Positions 49,547-63,563 of a stretch of 64,000 nucleotides of DNA are shown piece by piece. The stretch comes from Tanytarsus gracilentus. Taxonomy: Eukaryota; Arthropoda; Insecta; Diptera; Chironomidae. Every line of letters starts with the position of its first letter. The stretch's first letter is position 1. The DNA lies in NCBI GenBank assembly GCA_038502055.1, contig JAXRKN010000037.1, forward strand, positions 1,736,001 to 1,800,000, given 5' to 3'. A model generated the notes under the pieces. That model did no database searches. It saw only the letters and a program-made list of their open reading frames with translations, and was not told where the DNA came from. A program made the translations under genes and the position numbers.

Positions 49547-52500
49547 GTAAAATAGAAGTTTAAAAATAACACAAAAAAGTAAGAACCAAATAGAAAAATT
49601 TTAATATAAAGAAAAATTCGAACAATCCCCAAAAATAACGTTCTGGTTCTTTTCCATCTACACGACTTTTTTTCATGACAAAAACATCAATTTTTCAACA
49701 GTAAGAAGAAGTAGGACCGTTTTGTTAGCATAACGCAAAAATGGATGTAAATATCAAATTTTTTCTCGTGTCGAAAATTTGAACAAACTAGTTCAACTGA
49801 GTCTTTTGTTCTATATAAGTTGTGGCTTAAATTAAAATGCGTAGTAAAAGGGAGAAAAATAATGATTTAGGAGGAGTGAGGAGGGGGAGAGTCCAGTTGA
49901 ATGCACAGTAACAACAACAACAATGAATAAAGTCGGGGGGAAACTCGACGGCAAGAACAAAAACAGTATCGACATACACACAAGGACTTCCACTTCTTTC
50001 TCGCATTTAATGGTTGTGAATGAAGAGAGACAGAAGTGCCATAAAGCAGACAAGAAAGGAGAATTTGTTGGATATAACGTACACACAAAACGAAGGAGAG
50101 AGAGAAAGACTGCTGAACTTAAGCGATATCATAAATATAATTCTTTCCGAAACATTCTCCATTAAAGAGTGGAAAGAAGGAAGCTTTTCAGCTCTTAGGA
50201 TCACGAAGAAAATTTCCACTGCCTTAATTTATATATGACGATGGAAAAAGTGAAGCGAGAACAAAGGCAAAAAAACAACGATAATTTTAATAAAATTGTA
50301 TGTACACCACACCATCGTTACCGACCCTTTATCCTTTTATTTTTCCCAATGCGCAATCGAAGAGAATCGTATGGAAAGGAGTCGAGCTCTCATATTTATA
50401 TTTGAGAAATGCACTTGTGTGCGTTTATGTTAAAATATAGGGGTTTTATAGTGTTATAGATGTTCATGGTGTTCTGTTTTTAGTTTTCCATATGCGTGTC
50501 AGGAAAAAGTTCTCCTTTTTGTTTACAAAATAAACACATAAAAAAAGTACGTCATGCATTTTATGAAAAAACTCTTCATATTTATATAAAGACGAAACTG
50601 TTGGACATATTGTAAACATCATCGGGTAATATTAGAAATTCTTTAAGAAGGGGAATTAGAGCGGCATACTTGGATTAGATGAGGAATTTCCGTCTAATGA
50701 CATTCCTTTTTAATTTATTTTTTTATGAGTGTGGGTTCTTAATTAAATCCAAGCACGCTGATGAGTGAAATTTTTTCGAATCAGCGGGTAGGAAAAAAAT
50801 CTTCAACAACATGACATTTTTTAGGGATCAAGGTATGAGATTTTATTGATAAATTTCTTAACTTTAAGTCGAATATTTTTTTCCCCTAAACGCCATAAAA
50901 ATTTTCCACATCAACTCCGAATTTATCACACCTTGAAAATCAACCCTCTTTGTTCTCTCATTGACATTCATTAGTGCGTCTGTGGTTTTCTTTAAATACA
51001 TGGAACTCATTGCATACATTAACCAGCGAAAAACTCCCCTCACATGAATATGGCAAAATAAATATATTCAAAAAAAGTCTCATAGTTTCACATGGGTGAA
51101 CCAAAAGTGCTTCCCGCTGACTGAGTTCGATGGAGGGAGGAAAAAATAATTGCAAAATTAAGCAAGAGGCAAAAGAGTTGGCGGAAGATGGTAACAGAGA
51201 GATAGAGAGGAAATTAATATCATGATATTTGCCTAACATCAACCCTACTTTTCTCCCCATTTTCTATGTGCATCCATTATCTCTTCTCCATCCTCCTCAA
51301 CATCCTATATCCATTCACCAACATGTATACACTTTTGCTCTCTCCTCTAACTGTCTGAGAGTGATCATAAAATTTTTTTTCCGGAGATTACAATTTGCTG
51401 TATGGCTTTTGTGGGTTAAAGTTCCATATCCGTGATCCACTTTTCTATCTCTCATCTATGCAGTCAGTTTTTCGTTACATTTTATGGCGTGAGCTTTACA
51501 TTTTTCTTTTTTCGGAAAATGGTACTGACCTCTTTATAAGGATTTACAGATCGATCGATAGAGTTTTTATTGCAGACTTTAAAAATTCAAATTCTAACAA
51601 CAAACCAATTTTATTCGAGAGTTCTTTTGTGCGAAATAAATGGAGGATAAAATTAGATTTCCGGGAGGTCAATGAAAGCACGCTGTAGAATATCAATTTT
51701 GGTATTCTCATCATATCCAAACTGTTAGGATGACAACGGGTATAAAGTGTAAATTTTTTATGTACAAAGACATGATGAGAGAGATTCGGGACCCTTTTTT
51801 GCATTAAAAATGTACACTTGCCCATGGGCAAAAATCCATTTACTGACTTCAACACAAATACACACTCAGTACACAATTCTGAATTAATTTAAAAAAGGAA
51901 CTTTTCGGTAGGGTGAATAAAGTTTGCAATTTTATTATCGGACGATGGTGAGTGAGGATGTTGCAAAGACTAGCCTTTTCCTGCATGCCGTTCTCACATT
52001 TCTATGGGATTGCCTTTTCTAAAACAACACTGCATTGATAGGGGATTGAAAGATAATTGTGAAATTATTTCGAGACTGGTTCAATTTTATTGCAACAATG
52101 GGATTTTACAATTAATGAACCGATTTGTAGAGTGACTAACTCAAGAAAATTTATCGTAATTTTAATTTAAAATCAAATCCTACGCACATTTTTGAGTGCA
52201 CACAATTTATGTTAATGAACTCCTCGAGACTCGAAAATTGCATTTTCGTTTTCCTGATTAGATTTTTCCTTCCTCTCGAGAGCTCTCGAGATATTTATCG
52301 AAGCATAATTGATGCCATTACTTCCTATTCATTCGGCTCGACACTTATTCTCTCATGTGACTCAGCGGGACAGAGGAATTGGAATAATAAATGTATCTAG
52401 CGTGCACACCCTAAAGTGTGTGTGTGTGTGATTAAACAAGTGGCTTTGCCATTGAAGGGAGAAAATTTTCAAGTGCAAAAAATTTCCATGTGAAAAGAGT

Positions 52501-55169
52501 GTCTCAATGATGCTCGGAGGGTTGAAGAAGGAGAGTCTCGATAATGGCACAAGAAAACAATAACAATGCACTTAATTTCTCGAGCATGGATTTCGAGTGT
52601 TTTCGTTAACTGATTTTCATGCACACAGAGCATCTGCTATCAGCCTACGAACACACATGCGATGTACATACACGCAGCATTTCCCATTTCATTTCATCTT
52701 GGGGTTTTAATGAACTCTCATGCTGGCGTCTGCTTCTGATTTTGCTTTGATAAACATTTTTCTTTCGCTTTGAGGGAATGAATGGGAGAACGATTGCTGT
52801 AAAAAAATACGTTTTCTAAAAGACCTTTAAGCAATTTATTTTTAGCATTCATCTCCCGACGATATTTTACTCAAATGGAAAATTCTTTTAAATTTAATTG
52901 AAGTCGTTAATTAGGAGGGGTGGAAACTTTTTCACTTCAATTAACGTTTGTCATCGAGGTGATTTGAAAATGTATTTTTAAGACAAATTCAACGGTAATT
53001 ATTAGGGAGTAGCCGGATTTTATTTTCAAAAATATTGCTTTGCCACCGTGTGCGCAAGTAAATAGTTCCATATGTTTGCATTCAAATTAAATTTTCACTC
53101 GCAACGCATATTGTACACGTTGCTATGTGGCGCACACAAGCGAATTTTCATTTTGTTGCTCGAGTTATGGAAAAGTGAGGATGGTAATTGTGCGAGCGAC
53201 TGAGTGAAAAAAAACCTTTATTATTATTAAAGATTTATTTTTAGCTCAACCGGCACGGCAGGTCGATCGGATCTAATTTTTTGATGTATAATTGCTCCTT
53301 CCTTCTTTTCTTTCCTCTCCTCAATTCATTCACGCGCTCGCACAGTCAAAGTCAGTGTGTCATTATCACAGCCATAGTCTGGCAGTATTGAATTGAGCGC
53401 GTCGGAATCTTTAAAGATTTCCGCACAAACTTTTTTTTCGTCTGTTGATTTGTAAATTTCTTTCATGCTTCACTAAAATTCCTCTTCTTTTTATATCGTG
53501 TTCTGCTATCTAAGCTTGTTGGCATCATCTTTGAAGATGGCGAGATCGAAATGATAAGTTTATAAACATTAACACAAGTCTTTCGCGCTAGTAATCAGGC
53601 ACTAAATCATATTTTTCCTCTCCTTATGCCACAATTCACCGTCGTCGGCGTTTACGATTTGAGAAGAAATTTTTATTTCTCCATTAAGACTGCGAGAACT
53701 TTAAATGAGGGAGAGTAAAATATGATTATTATTCGTAGGCGTAATGCGCTCATTATCACGCACATTTTTACTGTTGCACTGTGTAACATTAACATTTTTT
53801 ATGTCTCCAACACAGGATGTTTTAATTTATTCGGTTGATATTTAAAAAATACAGTAATTTGAGGGGTGTGCGGTCGATGTATGTGTGGAAAATTCCATAA
53901 ATGTTATTGAATTTTTTCAATAATTAAAAAATATAAGTGAAAAATTTCTTCTATAGAGTTTCCCACACCCCGACCGGACACGCGCGTGGATTGAGGGTGA
54001 AAATGAAAATTAATTTGTTAAAAAAAGTAGTTGCACGTCATGTACGAAAAAAATACCGCACCGTCACCACTTACCATTGGCAATTCAAAAAAAGTTTTCT
54101 TTTTTGATGGCTAAACATTATTTCCTCGCCTTTCATTCACAACTCTAAATTCAGGCCCAAAAATAAACATAAAAAAAATATTTTTCTTCTTTCACGCACC
54201 GCATTTCGGCGCTCTTTTATTATTAATTTAAGTGAAATGACTGCGAAAAAAGTAACATTATAAGGGGAAGTGGAGGTAGGCAGGATTATTTCATTAATTT
54301 GTGCTATAAAAAAGTTTTCTTTCCTCTTTTTACCCCGCTCGCGAGTTTTTTCACAGTTGTTGACGACAACGTGTGTGTTTATGTCGTGGATGCTACTCAT
54401 TCTCTCGCATTTCATGTCAAAGTCAATCTCATTAAAGCATCACTTTTACACAACTCCAATTTAGTCGCTTTGATGGGCAAAGAATGAAGGCACTTATGCC
54501 TCTCTCTTTCTCATATTAGCATCCACATCTGTGTGCATTTCTTCTTATTCATGCTGTTGCGAGGATGTGTCATAAAAGTTATGAATTTTTATGGAAAAAT
54601 GAGAATGTTTCTACATGTTGTTGCCTTCTCTCTTGTTCGCGTTTAATGTCTGTGTTCATCTTCATTTCTTGCCACCCATCAACAAGAAAAAAGGGGACGA
54701 AAATATTATGCACACGTGTGGGTGTATTTGCAAAAGTTTTACTCCACCGAATATTACGCCTTGGGGTAAATTTTGCTCCTTTTTTATGCTCCTGCTCCTC
54801 ATCAACCGACTATGGCCCTTAATCTCTCCCTTTTTCATATTTTCCGCCACTGTACGGCTGTTTATGTGTACACATAGCGCAATGCGATTTTGATGCAGAG
54901 GATAATGTTGGCTTCATATTGCTGCTTGGGGAAGTAAAGACGAGATGAACAGTTGAATGTTGAAGAATGGAGTTAGTCTGATGGAAAATTTAATAAAATT
55001 ACTACAAAGAGAGTTTATGGGATGCATTGAAGTTCGTTGAAAGGCGGTCGTTTACTTTTTGGGATGAAATTCATATATTTTTTTGTTGTCAGTCATTTTT
55101 CATGAAAAAAATTTGAATTCTTGAATATTTTTTCTCATTTTAACGAAAATTTTTCTCTTTTCATTCCAG
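49547..55169 (+). other. Luna intron segment between candidate ratchet points 1 and 2
   Basis: 5.6 kb, no coding sequence or mobile element recognised. A GT microsatellite lies at 52416-52430. Confidence 0.6.
52416..52430. repeat. (GT)n microsatellite
   Basis: Perfect GT run of about seven units. Confidence 0.8.
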
Positions 55170-55175
55170 GTACGT
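55137..55175 (+). promoter_or_regulatory. luna: Candidate recursive splice site (ratchet point) 2
   Basis: TTTAAC (55137-55142) as a possible branch region, a near-continuous pyrimidine tract, CATTCCAG ending at 55169, and GTACGT starting at 55170. It is the cleanest of the three juxtaposed sites and lies 5.7 kb after site 1. Confidence 0.55.
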
Positions 55176-58100
55176 TTCAAACTATTTAGAGTATCTCTTT
55201 GTGGACAATTAGCGGTTTTGCTTCGTTCATTAGAAAGTAAAGGAAAGCAATTGAAGTTAATGAGACCGCACCAGACTGATATTGTGACTGAGAGATTTGG
55301 TTTTTATTAAAATTTTAAGGGTTTAACTAATTTTTTAAATTAATACTAATTTTCAATGTTGTTTTAAATATTAAAAAGCTCTCTGTAACTTCGCATTTCT
55401 TTTAAAGCGACTTAAAGAAATTTTTCCCTAACAAAAATAATTTTTCAAACAATAAAAAATCGCATGTGCTGTAAGAGGAGAAAAAACATCGTAAAATTCT
55501 CTCTTTTTTGCTTAAAGGGAAAGAAAATGGGTCTGTAAAGTGTGCAGTATGAATGTGATTTGCTGTGTTGATGTTGTAAATGTCTAGACACGACAAGAAA
55601 TGGAAAAAAATCCCGGTTAAGAAAAGTAAAGTTTTGAGGAGTTAAAAAGACGGGGAACAATGTCAGTAACAAAACCATATGTGTGTGATAAAAATAGCAA
55701 CAAGAGCACATGTGGTCGATACTTGACCTTTTACAGTCTCCCTATTAAGCTAAAATATCTCTTCCATCATCTCCCAGCTAATAAATTTTTTTTCTCATTT
55801 TTCATCTTGTGTTTAACCGAGAGTAAGAAAAAAATTTGTTGTCTGGAGGCAATTAAATTCTAGCAAGGCAAATTTTTCTTGTTCCTTTCTGCCTTTTTGG
55901 ATTTAAAATCTCTGGGACGAGAGATTTTTTTGACCATTGTAATTCAAATTCAGTACTCGAGCTTTAGGGCATGTTAATGCTCTTCTATTCTTTTGTTTTT
56001 TAAAAAAGTCAATGTTGAACTGGAACTTTTTCTTTTTAATTCTCGAGCCCAAAAAGAACCTTTTTGATTTTGCCAATTGCCTGAAGCTATTTTCGTACAT
56101 ATTTCAAAAAGATTTTTTTATGGTTCGCATAAATTTATAAATTGACCTTAGCTTTCAGCTCTTTCTTCTCCCCTTCATCATTTTTTCTTCTCTAAGCTAT
56201 TTAAAGTTTTTCAAACGATGATGTTGAAATGTTTGTGAGGCTCGAAATCTGGCATGTGCTTACGAACTTTTCAAAATTCTCGTTTCATAAAAAAAATTTA
56301 TTAATTATTGAGTAAACAAATATTGATAAGAGAGAAATCGTTTAGATTGTGAAAATAGAAAATTTACGAGCGTGCGTGTGGATCGTCGAGATTTGTTTGA
56401 TTTTCCAAAAAAGCCGTTAATTAACGAACTTTAAATAAAAAATATTTTACTTCAAATATTTTTTTCACATGTTTAGTGTAAAAAAGACAGATGAAAAGCC
56501 TTGATGGGCTCTTAAGTGGCATATCGCTTCGGTGAGAATGGGTTTTAAATTTTCGTGCTCAAATATTATGAAAATTGTGCTAATGAGATACTCAAATACA
56601 TCATTTGCATGCGTCCAAATCTTTTTCAAGCGAATTCTTTCTTCTTTTTCGGCGTTTCTGCGATTCCTCATGCAGAGCACTTGAGAAATTGATCTTTTGC
56701 ACACGCAAAGAAGAATTTTTTAATTTTTTTAAAGAGCTCTCTAAAAGATTGCATAACATTTTATTTATTCCTCCCACTTCTTCTTATTCCCTCTCACCAT
56801 CTTTGAGTGAGATCGCCATGTGAGTTTCTTTTTCGTGCATGTGATGCTGGCTTTTCGATTATCACTCGAATATTAATTAGATTGTAAAATTTTTAAAGAA
56901 TTCGCTTTTGAAATTGATTAGATCTCAAAACTAGAATTCTTTGTAGTTTCTGCACACGCGAACCTTATCTACTTTTCAATTTCGACTGTGACAAATATTT
57001 ACAAAGAACGAGTTAGGGTAAGAGATGTTGATCAATTTACATTTGTTACACACATGCCGAGCTGACTTTAGTATCGACTTGTGTGAAAAAGTGTTTAGCA
57101 CTTGTCAAATAGTCAGATCTCTTTTTCTTTCAAAGCACCATCACTCAAAAAAGCCAAAGAGATGTGTGGAGAAAAAAAGGTCTCCAACACTCGATAACTG
57201 CTTATTGCTTATTGATTTTTCTCCACATCACACATTAAGTACACACAATATCCATATACCGCATTACATAGCATGAACATACGAAATGGAAAAGAGTCGA
57301 AAAAATTCATTTTACACCAGTAAAGCCTCTCCCTTTTAATGCGCATCAATTTATGGTATTTTTTCAGAGAGAAAAAAATGTTTTGAGTGCTCACCATAAC
57401 AATGTGATGAAATGCGATGATATGTAGATATTTTATTTTGAAGAGTGTTAAGAAGAAAAACCTGACAGAGAAAATAAATTTATTCCGGATCCGTGCCCGA
57501 AAATATTATTTTATTTTTGAATGGAGCGAATAAGAACAAGAGGAAGATATTTGAGTGACAAAGTCCCTTCACACAATTCAATAATTGAATAAATTTCGTT
57601 CTGGAGCGTAGGACTTCAGAATGTTCTGAGACATGATCAATATCTTGTGTCATACTCACATTTCATGTGGCAAGTGAAAAATAAATTTATTGGGTGACTA
57701 AAGCACTGGCGAAGATCTCAATGGAATTTCAAATTACGATACCTACAGTCCAATGGATTTTTCCTCATCCCCGATGTCAACTTCAATAATCTTATAGAAA
57801 GCATAGCGAGTGAAGCACAAGAAGGGAAAAATTCTGTTGAATAAATGATTTTGCTTCTGATTCCCCAAGAGGAATCAATGCTCGGAATGCTTGATGAGTG
57901 ACACTCACACATTCGTATCAATAAATTTTATATTGCCCACTGAGTGAGAGACGGTGGTTGACAACACGAAGACATGGACAGACTTTCAATATAGCCAGAA
58001 TGCCATTATGCTTTCCAAATCAGTAGCTCGAAATACCCATTTCGAGGCATTCAAACATAGAATGATCTCACACAAACATACACACATGATGATGATGATA

Positions 58101-61100
58101 AAAGTCAAGTCTTGATTTCTCTTTTCAATATCTCACATCTTCCATTTATGCTGCTACTTTTTTTTCACCTCTCTCTGATACCGATGATAAAAATCTAATA
58201 AAGCCGGGAATAAATTTCTATACACACGTGTGCCATAGCACACCGAGAGCATTAAAAGAATAAAGGAGAATTGATGTGAGTGTGAAATGAAATGACATTG
58301 CAGTGATGAAAAAGATTTTTTCTGTTTGAAAGACGAATAGAAACGACATGAGCGGAGGTGTAAAAAAAATTAATGGAGTTTATTGGAAGACTTTAAATTC
58401 TTCACTCGAATGCACTCAAAGTCTTAATTGGTTTAAAATTTTCCTGCGCATGCAACAAAAACCAGATCATCCGAAATTAATTGAAAACAAACCATCGTTG
58501 TTCTAAACACAACAAGCTCGAGTCTATCTGCATGATTGCGAGTGTGAGAAAGACAAATGGTAAATGAAGATGTGCCAAATGAAACGGCACGAAAGAGCGA
58601 ACGAGAAGGAGGAGTAGAAGAAAAAATAAATTCATCACGTCACATTTAATCAAGTGAGAATCTTCAATATATATATTGTGCAATCTCACCAGCATTGTGT
58701 AACACTCACTCGCTCAATGTATGCTTTTATGTCATGTCGTTGTCACACCGGCAATAATTCACATGCTTTATCAAACGTGAAACAAAAAATATATATAGAA
58801 CTAGTGAAATTTCCAAGTCGGAAGAATATATTGAAGTAAAAAAGTCATATAGAGGAAAATAACTTTTTTTATATAGTTTTTCTTATATTCTCTTTATTGA
58901 ATATTGCACACTCGAGTCGGATTTATTGAAATGTTGTGACAATTGTGAGCAAAGACAAAAAAATAAAACAGAATGCGGAGTGTTTTGAGGTGTAAATTGA
59001 AATGTTGCCATCAAATTCTTCGCGGCGTGAAATTTTAAAAAGTCAAGGGGGAGACTCGAAAAAAAATATTTTAATTTAAATCCCACAATTTCCGATGTAA
59101 TCTTTAAGAGAGAGTCAGTGAATGATCTTGAACGGGATGGATGGATATAAAAATAAAAATGCTTCAGAGCACTTTCACTTTACGTGTAAGAATTCTCTTC
59201 AACTATATTCTCTCACTCTCCATATACTCATTAAGTGAATGCGAGACGACGAAGACGAAGTGAGACTTGAGTGAGTTCACAGAAGAAATGGAGAACTAGA
59301 GAAACACGTTTTATGGAGTCGAGATTGAAATAACAAATATTTTTTCTTCTTGTGTGCTCAGAATAAAAAAATGAAATGCGGCTGCGGAATTGTAATTTTT
59401 TTCGCTCCTCCGGCGAAAGAAGGTTTCTTTTTAAAAAAGCGCGCGGCAAAAGTTTAACAATAAATAGTGAGATTACAAACGCTGTGGCTCATCCATTGGA
59501 AATAAATTGTCATTTATGTGGGAAGCTCATCAACTCTTTTTTATGTACAATCTCCAGACTCTTGCTTTCTTCTTCTTACCGAACACCAACTATATTGATG
59601 ATGTGCACATAAACTAACAATGCCCGTGCCGACGACGACGTCGAATCGTTTAAGCTTATTGAAATAGGATTATGGTACATCGAGTGAGAGTGAGTTCGAT
59701 TCTGAGCATATTAGAACCAGTTTTCCGCATTCTTTTCTTCTTTTGCTTTCTCACACCCGCTTATGCTTTGTTGTAAAATGTGACTGTGTGATGTTACGAC
59801 ACATTTCAGGGGTCACACAAAAGTCTTTTAAAAGCACGGCATTTTTTATTGAATGAACCTGATTTATTTTTCGGAAGGTAAATTAAATGCCTTCGGTCAT
59901 GTGAGTTAGTCATTATTAGGACTTAACAATGACATAAACACAATAGAAAGAGCTTGAAGGAATTACCGAAATGTATCGGTTCGTGGAACAATGATTTCTA
60001 CAGAGAAAAATTATTTACTGCTTCGGCATAAAAAAAAGAGATTTGAAAAATTCTTTCTTAAAAAGTTTAAAGGTAAAAATATTTTCACCTTTAGTTAAAG
60101 TTTAATGACCTCAGCTAACTTTGTTTGTTAGAGTGCACTCTAGATAGTTCACTGTAATTGCACAATTTTTCAATTTGTCTCGAGCTTGAATAAATTTAAT
60201 TGACACTTGCTCAGTCTAAGAGCACTCAATGAATTTTATTTTGCGGAATTACCTAGAAAAATAAACCATCGACTCCTTTCATCAGATCATTGCCCTCGAA
60301 TGGATTTCTTTCAGTTTCCTTCTCATCTCCTTTCATGCCCAATAATTTTATCTTTTTGTATTTTTCATCGCCCGCATCTTTCAACCGCAAAGGCAAAAAA
60401 TATATAAAACTTTAATGGAAAGAAAAAAAAGTTGTGTGAGGCAAATTTTCCCAAAATATTTTGATGAAGACGACCAAAACCGCACAACAAAGCACAATTT
60501 CTGGTAGCATGGAAAATTACCGTGAAGGCCTTTAAGAGAGAGAGAGAGAGAAAAAAGAAAACTTCTTTGTTGTTGTTGGTGCGAAAAACTTTTCTTTTCT
60601 GCCAAACAAAAAAGAAATTGAGGCGCAAGAAGAAAGAATTGACTTGTTTCATGGAAAAAAAGTTTGTTGTTGTTTTTGTGACTCTGTCGACGACAGTTTG
60701 ACCAACCGAACCGAAATGAAATGGATGAATGAAAAATATCTCGAGAGACTTTTCTCTCGCATCTCGAATTCATGACATTATCATTTAATTTCACATAGCA
60801 AATTTACATCAAGTACACACCGGAGAAATATTTTCATTGCAAAGGGAGTTGAGGTGAGGCACTGTCCATCAAAATTCATACGTTACGTGATGCAATCACT
60901 CGGTTCTTACTTTAGGATGCTGAATATGGAGGTTGTAATTTAAACTGGATCCATTTTTGGTGTAAACCACTTTTTTATAGCTTGAGAGTCCATCATTAAA
61001 ATTTTGCGCAGAAAATTTGTTAAAATTTGACCACTTAAACTCTTCCACTTGACTCACTCAATTAAAACCTCAGAAGAAAAAACTTCTTTTCTCTCAACAT

Positions 61101-63525
61101 AAACCTTAAGCTTGTAATTTGATCTTTTTGAACTCTGTTTAACCTCAAAAATATTTTTTTCTAATCACTTGACCTTCTCACAATTTAACGTTCTTTTTCT
61201 TCATGCCCCCGCAGAAATTCATTTTCTAAGTCGTAGAAAGAATAAAAAGCGAGAAGTGAGACTCCATAGAAAAGAAAACAAAAAATATATACAGTAACAC
61301 AAAAGATTCTCTTTTTTAAATAATAATAATAAAGTGAAAAAATAAATGAATAAGAAAAAGTCGAGAAAGAAGAAGAACAAAGCCTAAAAGTGAGAGAGCA
61401 TAATTCTAATCTAAAATGTAAAAACCATGTTTCAGGGAGAGTGAAACGACGACGACAAACAGCGACGAATTCGTAGAACTTTTATATTAAATGGAGGGGG
61501 GAGAAAGAGAGAAATGGGTGAATAAGAAAACGAGAAATATAAGCAATAATTAAAAAACAATACAGTCGTTGAGTTTCGAGGCGAAGAACGAGAAAATGAG
61601 AGAGAACGGAAAAAAGTCGATGTCGTCATCGTGGTAAGAATACTCGGGGAAGAGGAAAGTATAAAAATAAAACCACGCGGTTTTTACACTCCAGTGAGAT
61701 GCATAGTGAGCACATGAATACAAATGTTGATTCCATTATATACTTACAAACACATCCAAAGAGGATTTTTTTCGAATAACATTTTTTGTTATGGGCTTTG
61801 TTGCTGCTGCTGATAATGCATCACTCGGTGAACGTGGCAGCACAACAATTTGATATGGTTACGGGGCATAGCACACTGAGTAAGGCATATCATACGAAAT
61901 ATGCAGCACAAAAAAAGTGTTTTAAGCTTTGCTATCGTGGTATATGGTGATATGTTGAATTTATGAAGCTGTAATGGATTTTTTATACAAAAAAGCTGAA
62001 TTTTTTGTCCTTGACTCTCGAACCACGCGCTTACAATAGAAAAAATTCTTCTCTCACTTTTATCAATGCTGACTAATTTATGCTAATCCCAAATGGCGAT
62101 TATGTCATGCTTTCGTTTTATAACTGACTGACCTTGACTGCCATAGAAAAAAAAATTATTCTCTAAGCGAAAAAAAAGGTGAAGCGCGAGTTCTCTCGTA
62201 TTCGTATTCAAATTCACGAATTTTATTGGACGAGTATTTTTTTCGTTGAGTCCATCGATGGAATGTCTATAAAAGAAATGCAACGATTTCCAAATTTGGA
62301 TGTTCACATCATGAAATTTTTATAAAACGTGCAAATTACTATTCTTTTTCTTTTCACAAGTAAAAAGCCCCAAACGAAAGTCTCTTTTGTTCACTTCAAG
62401 CGAGAGAGTTGTACAATTTCTTAAGCGAATTTGACAGCTCACAAATTTAGGTATTTTGTGTGTGCTTGCCGTGTGTGAGAGATAAAACTTTTTTTCCTGA
62501 ATGGGATTGAATAAAAAAACGCGCGAATAAAAAGAATTTTTTCTTCTTCTCTCTCTGCACACAATGACGAGATGAGATGAGATAGGCACATACAACACAA
62601 ATTGCCATAATATGGCATAAAATGAAAAATTCGTTAAAAGTCGTTGAATGAGCAAGAAGAAGAGATTTTAAAATGTGATTTTTCCCACATTGTCCTCTTC
62701 TTACACACTCTCAAGAACAATAATCACATATATTTGCGATGACTTCATATATTAAGTTGTTTGCTACTTTTGTATAGAATAAGCGACGAAAACAAAATTA
62801 TTATCATATGATGAAGTAACAAGTGAGTGCTCTTATGTCACAATAATTTGATTTGAGAGTGAAAAGTGAAGCTTGCTAAAAACCATAAAATTTGAAACAA
62901 TTTACCGTTAAATTCGCCAAACTACATTAGATGATGTTAACAATTGTTTAAAACTTTATTTTAACCTCATCTAACCCTCAAGGTAGTTTGAGATTTCTCT
63001 CTCAATTGTTTCCCACTTACCGACATGACATGAGACAATGATTTGATTATCATTCAACTTTTAATCATACAAATTTCCGTCTATCGTTACAACATTCCTA
63101 AGCATACGAAAAAAATATAATTTTATTGTATTTTTTCTCACCATGGCCATGCTGATAGCCGGTCATTTAAATATTCTCTCTCTCTAATTCTCTTGTACTT
63201 AATATTTAACATGAGCGTTCATGTGTAATGTGTAATGGTTGATTGTTGTTGAGAATAAGACACAACAGTCTTCGTGTGTACACAATTTTTTATCAAATAT
63301 TGAATTTTTATGTTAATGAAAAAAAACACTCAAATATGCATGGCTTCACATCCTGCTAAGCCTTAGATTCTTATTTTTAAAGTAAATATTTTCAAAAAAT
63401 CTAAAAAGTTAAATTTTTCTTGATATTAAAATTCTATGCAATAAAATGTTTTATTTTTGTTCTCAAACTTAACTCACAGTCATGTGATCGGAAATATTTT
63501 CTGATTTCATCTCAATTTAAAAATG
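55176..63525 (+). other. Luna intron segment between candidate ratchet points 2 and 3
   Basis: 8.3 kb with no supported gene. The longest open frame (60381-60794, minus) is Ser/Phe-rich low-complexity sequence with no domain. A GA run lies at 60535-60551. Otherwise plain AT-rich intron. Confidence 0.6.
60535..60551. repeat. (GA)n microsatellite
   Basis: GA dinucleotide run of about eight units. Confidence 0.8.
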
Positions 63526-63563
63526 ACTAATATTTTTCTTCTTATTTATCGTTACAGGTATAT
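63526..63563 (+). promoter_or_regulatory. luna: Candidate recursive splice site (ratchet point) 3
   Basis: ACTAAT branch-like sequence at 63526-63531, pyrimidine-rich stretch, GTTACAG ending at 63557, then GTATAT starting at 63558. It lies 8.4 kb after site 2, a spacing typical of recursive segments. The regenerated donor is only moderately strong. Confidence 0.45.

Noticed and set aside
59866..59886. TTTTTCGGAAG|GTAAAT as a fourth recursive splice site
   Set aside because: The acceptor is AAG rather than YAG and the pyrimidine tract is interrupted next to it.
60381..60794. 137-codon minus-strand open frame in the luna intron
   Set aside because: Low-complexity Ser/Phe/Leu/Gln sequence overlapping another random open frame; no recognisable family.
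62970..62995. CCCTCAAG|GTAGTT as a recursive splice site
   Set aside because: Weak, mixed pyrimidine stretch and an AAG acceptor; much poorer than the three reported sites.
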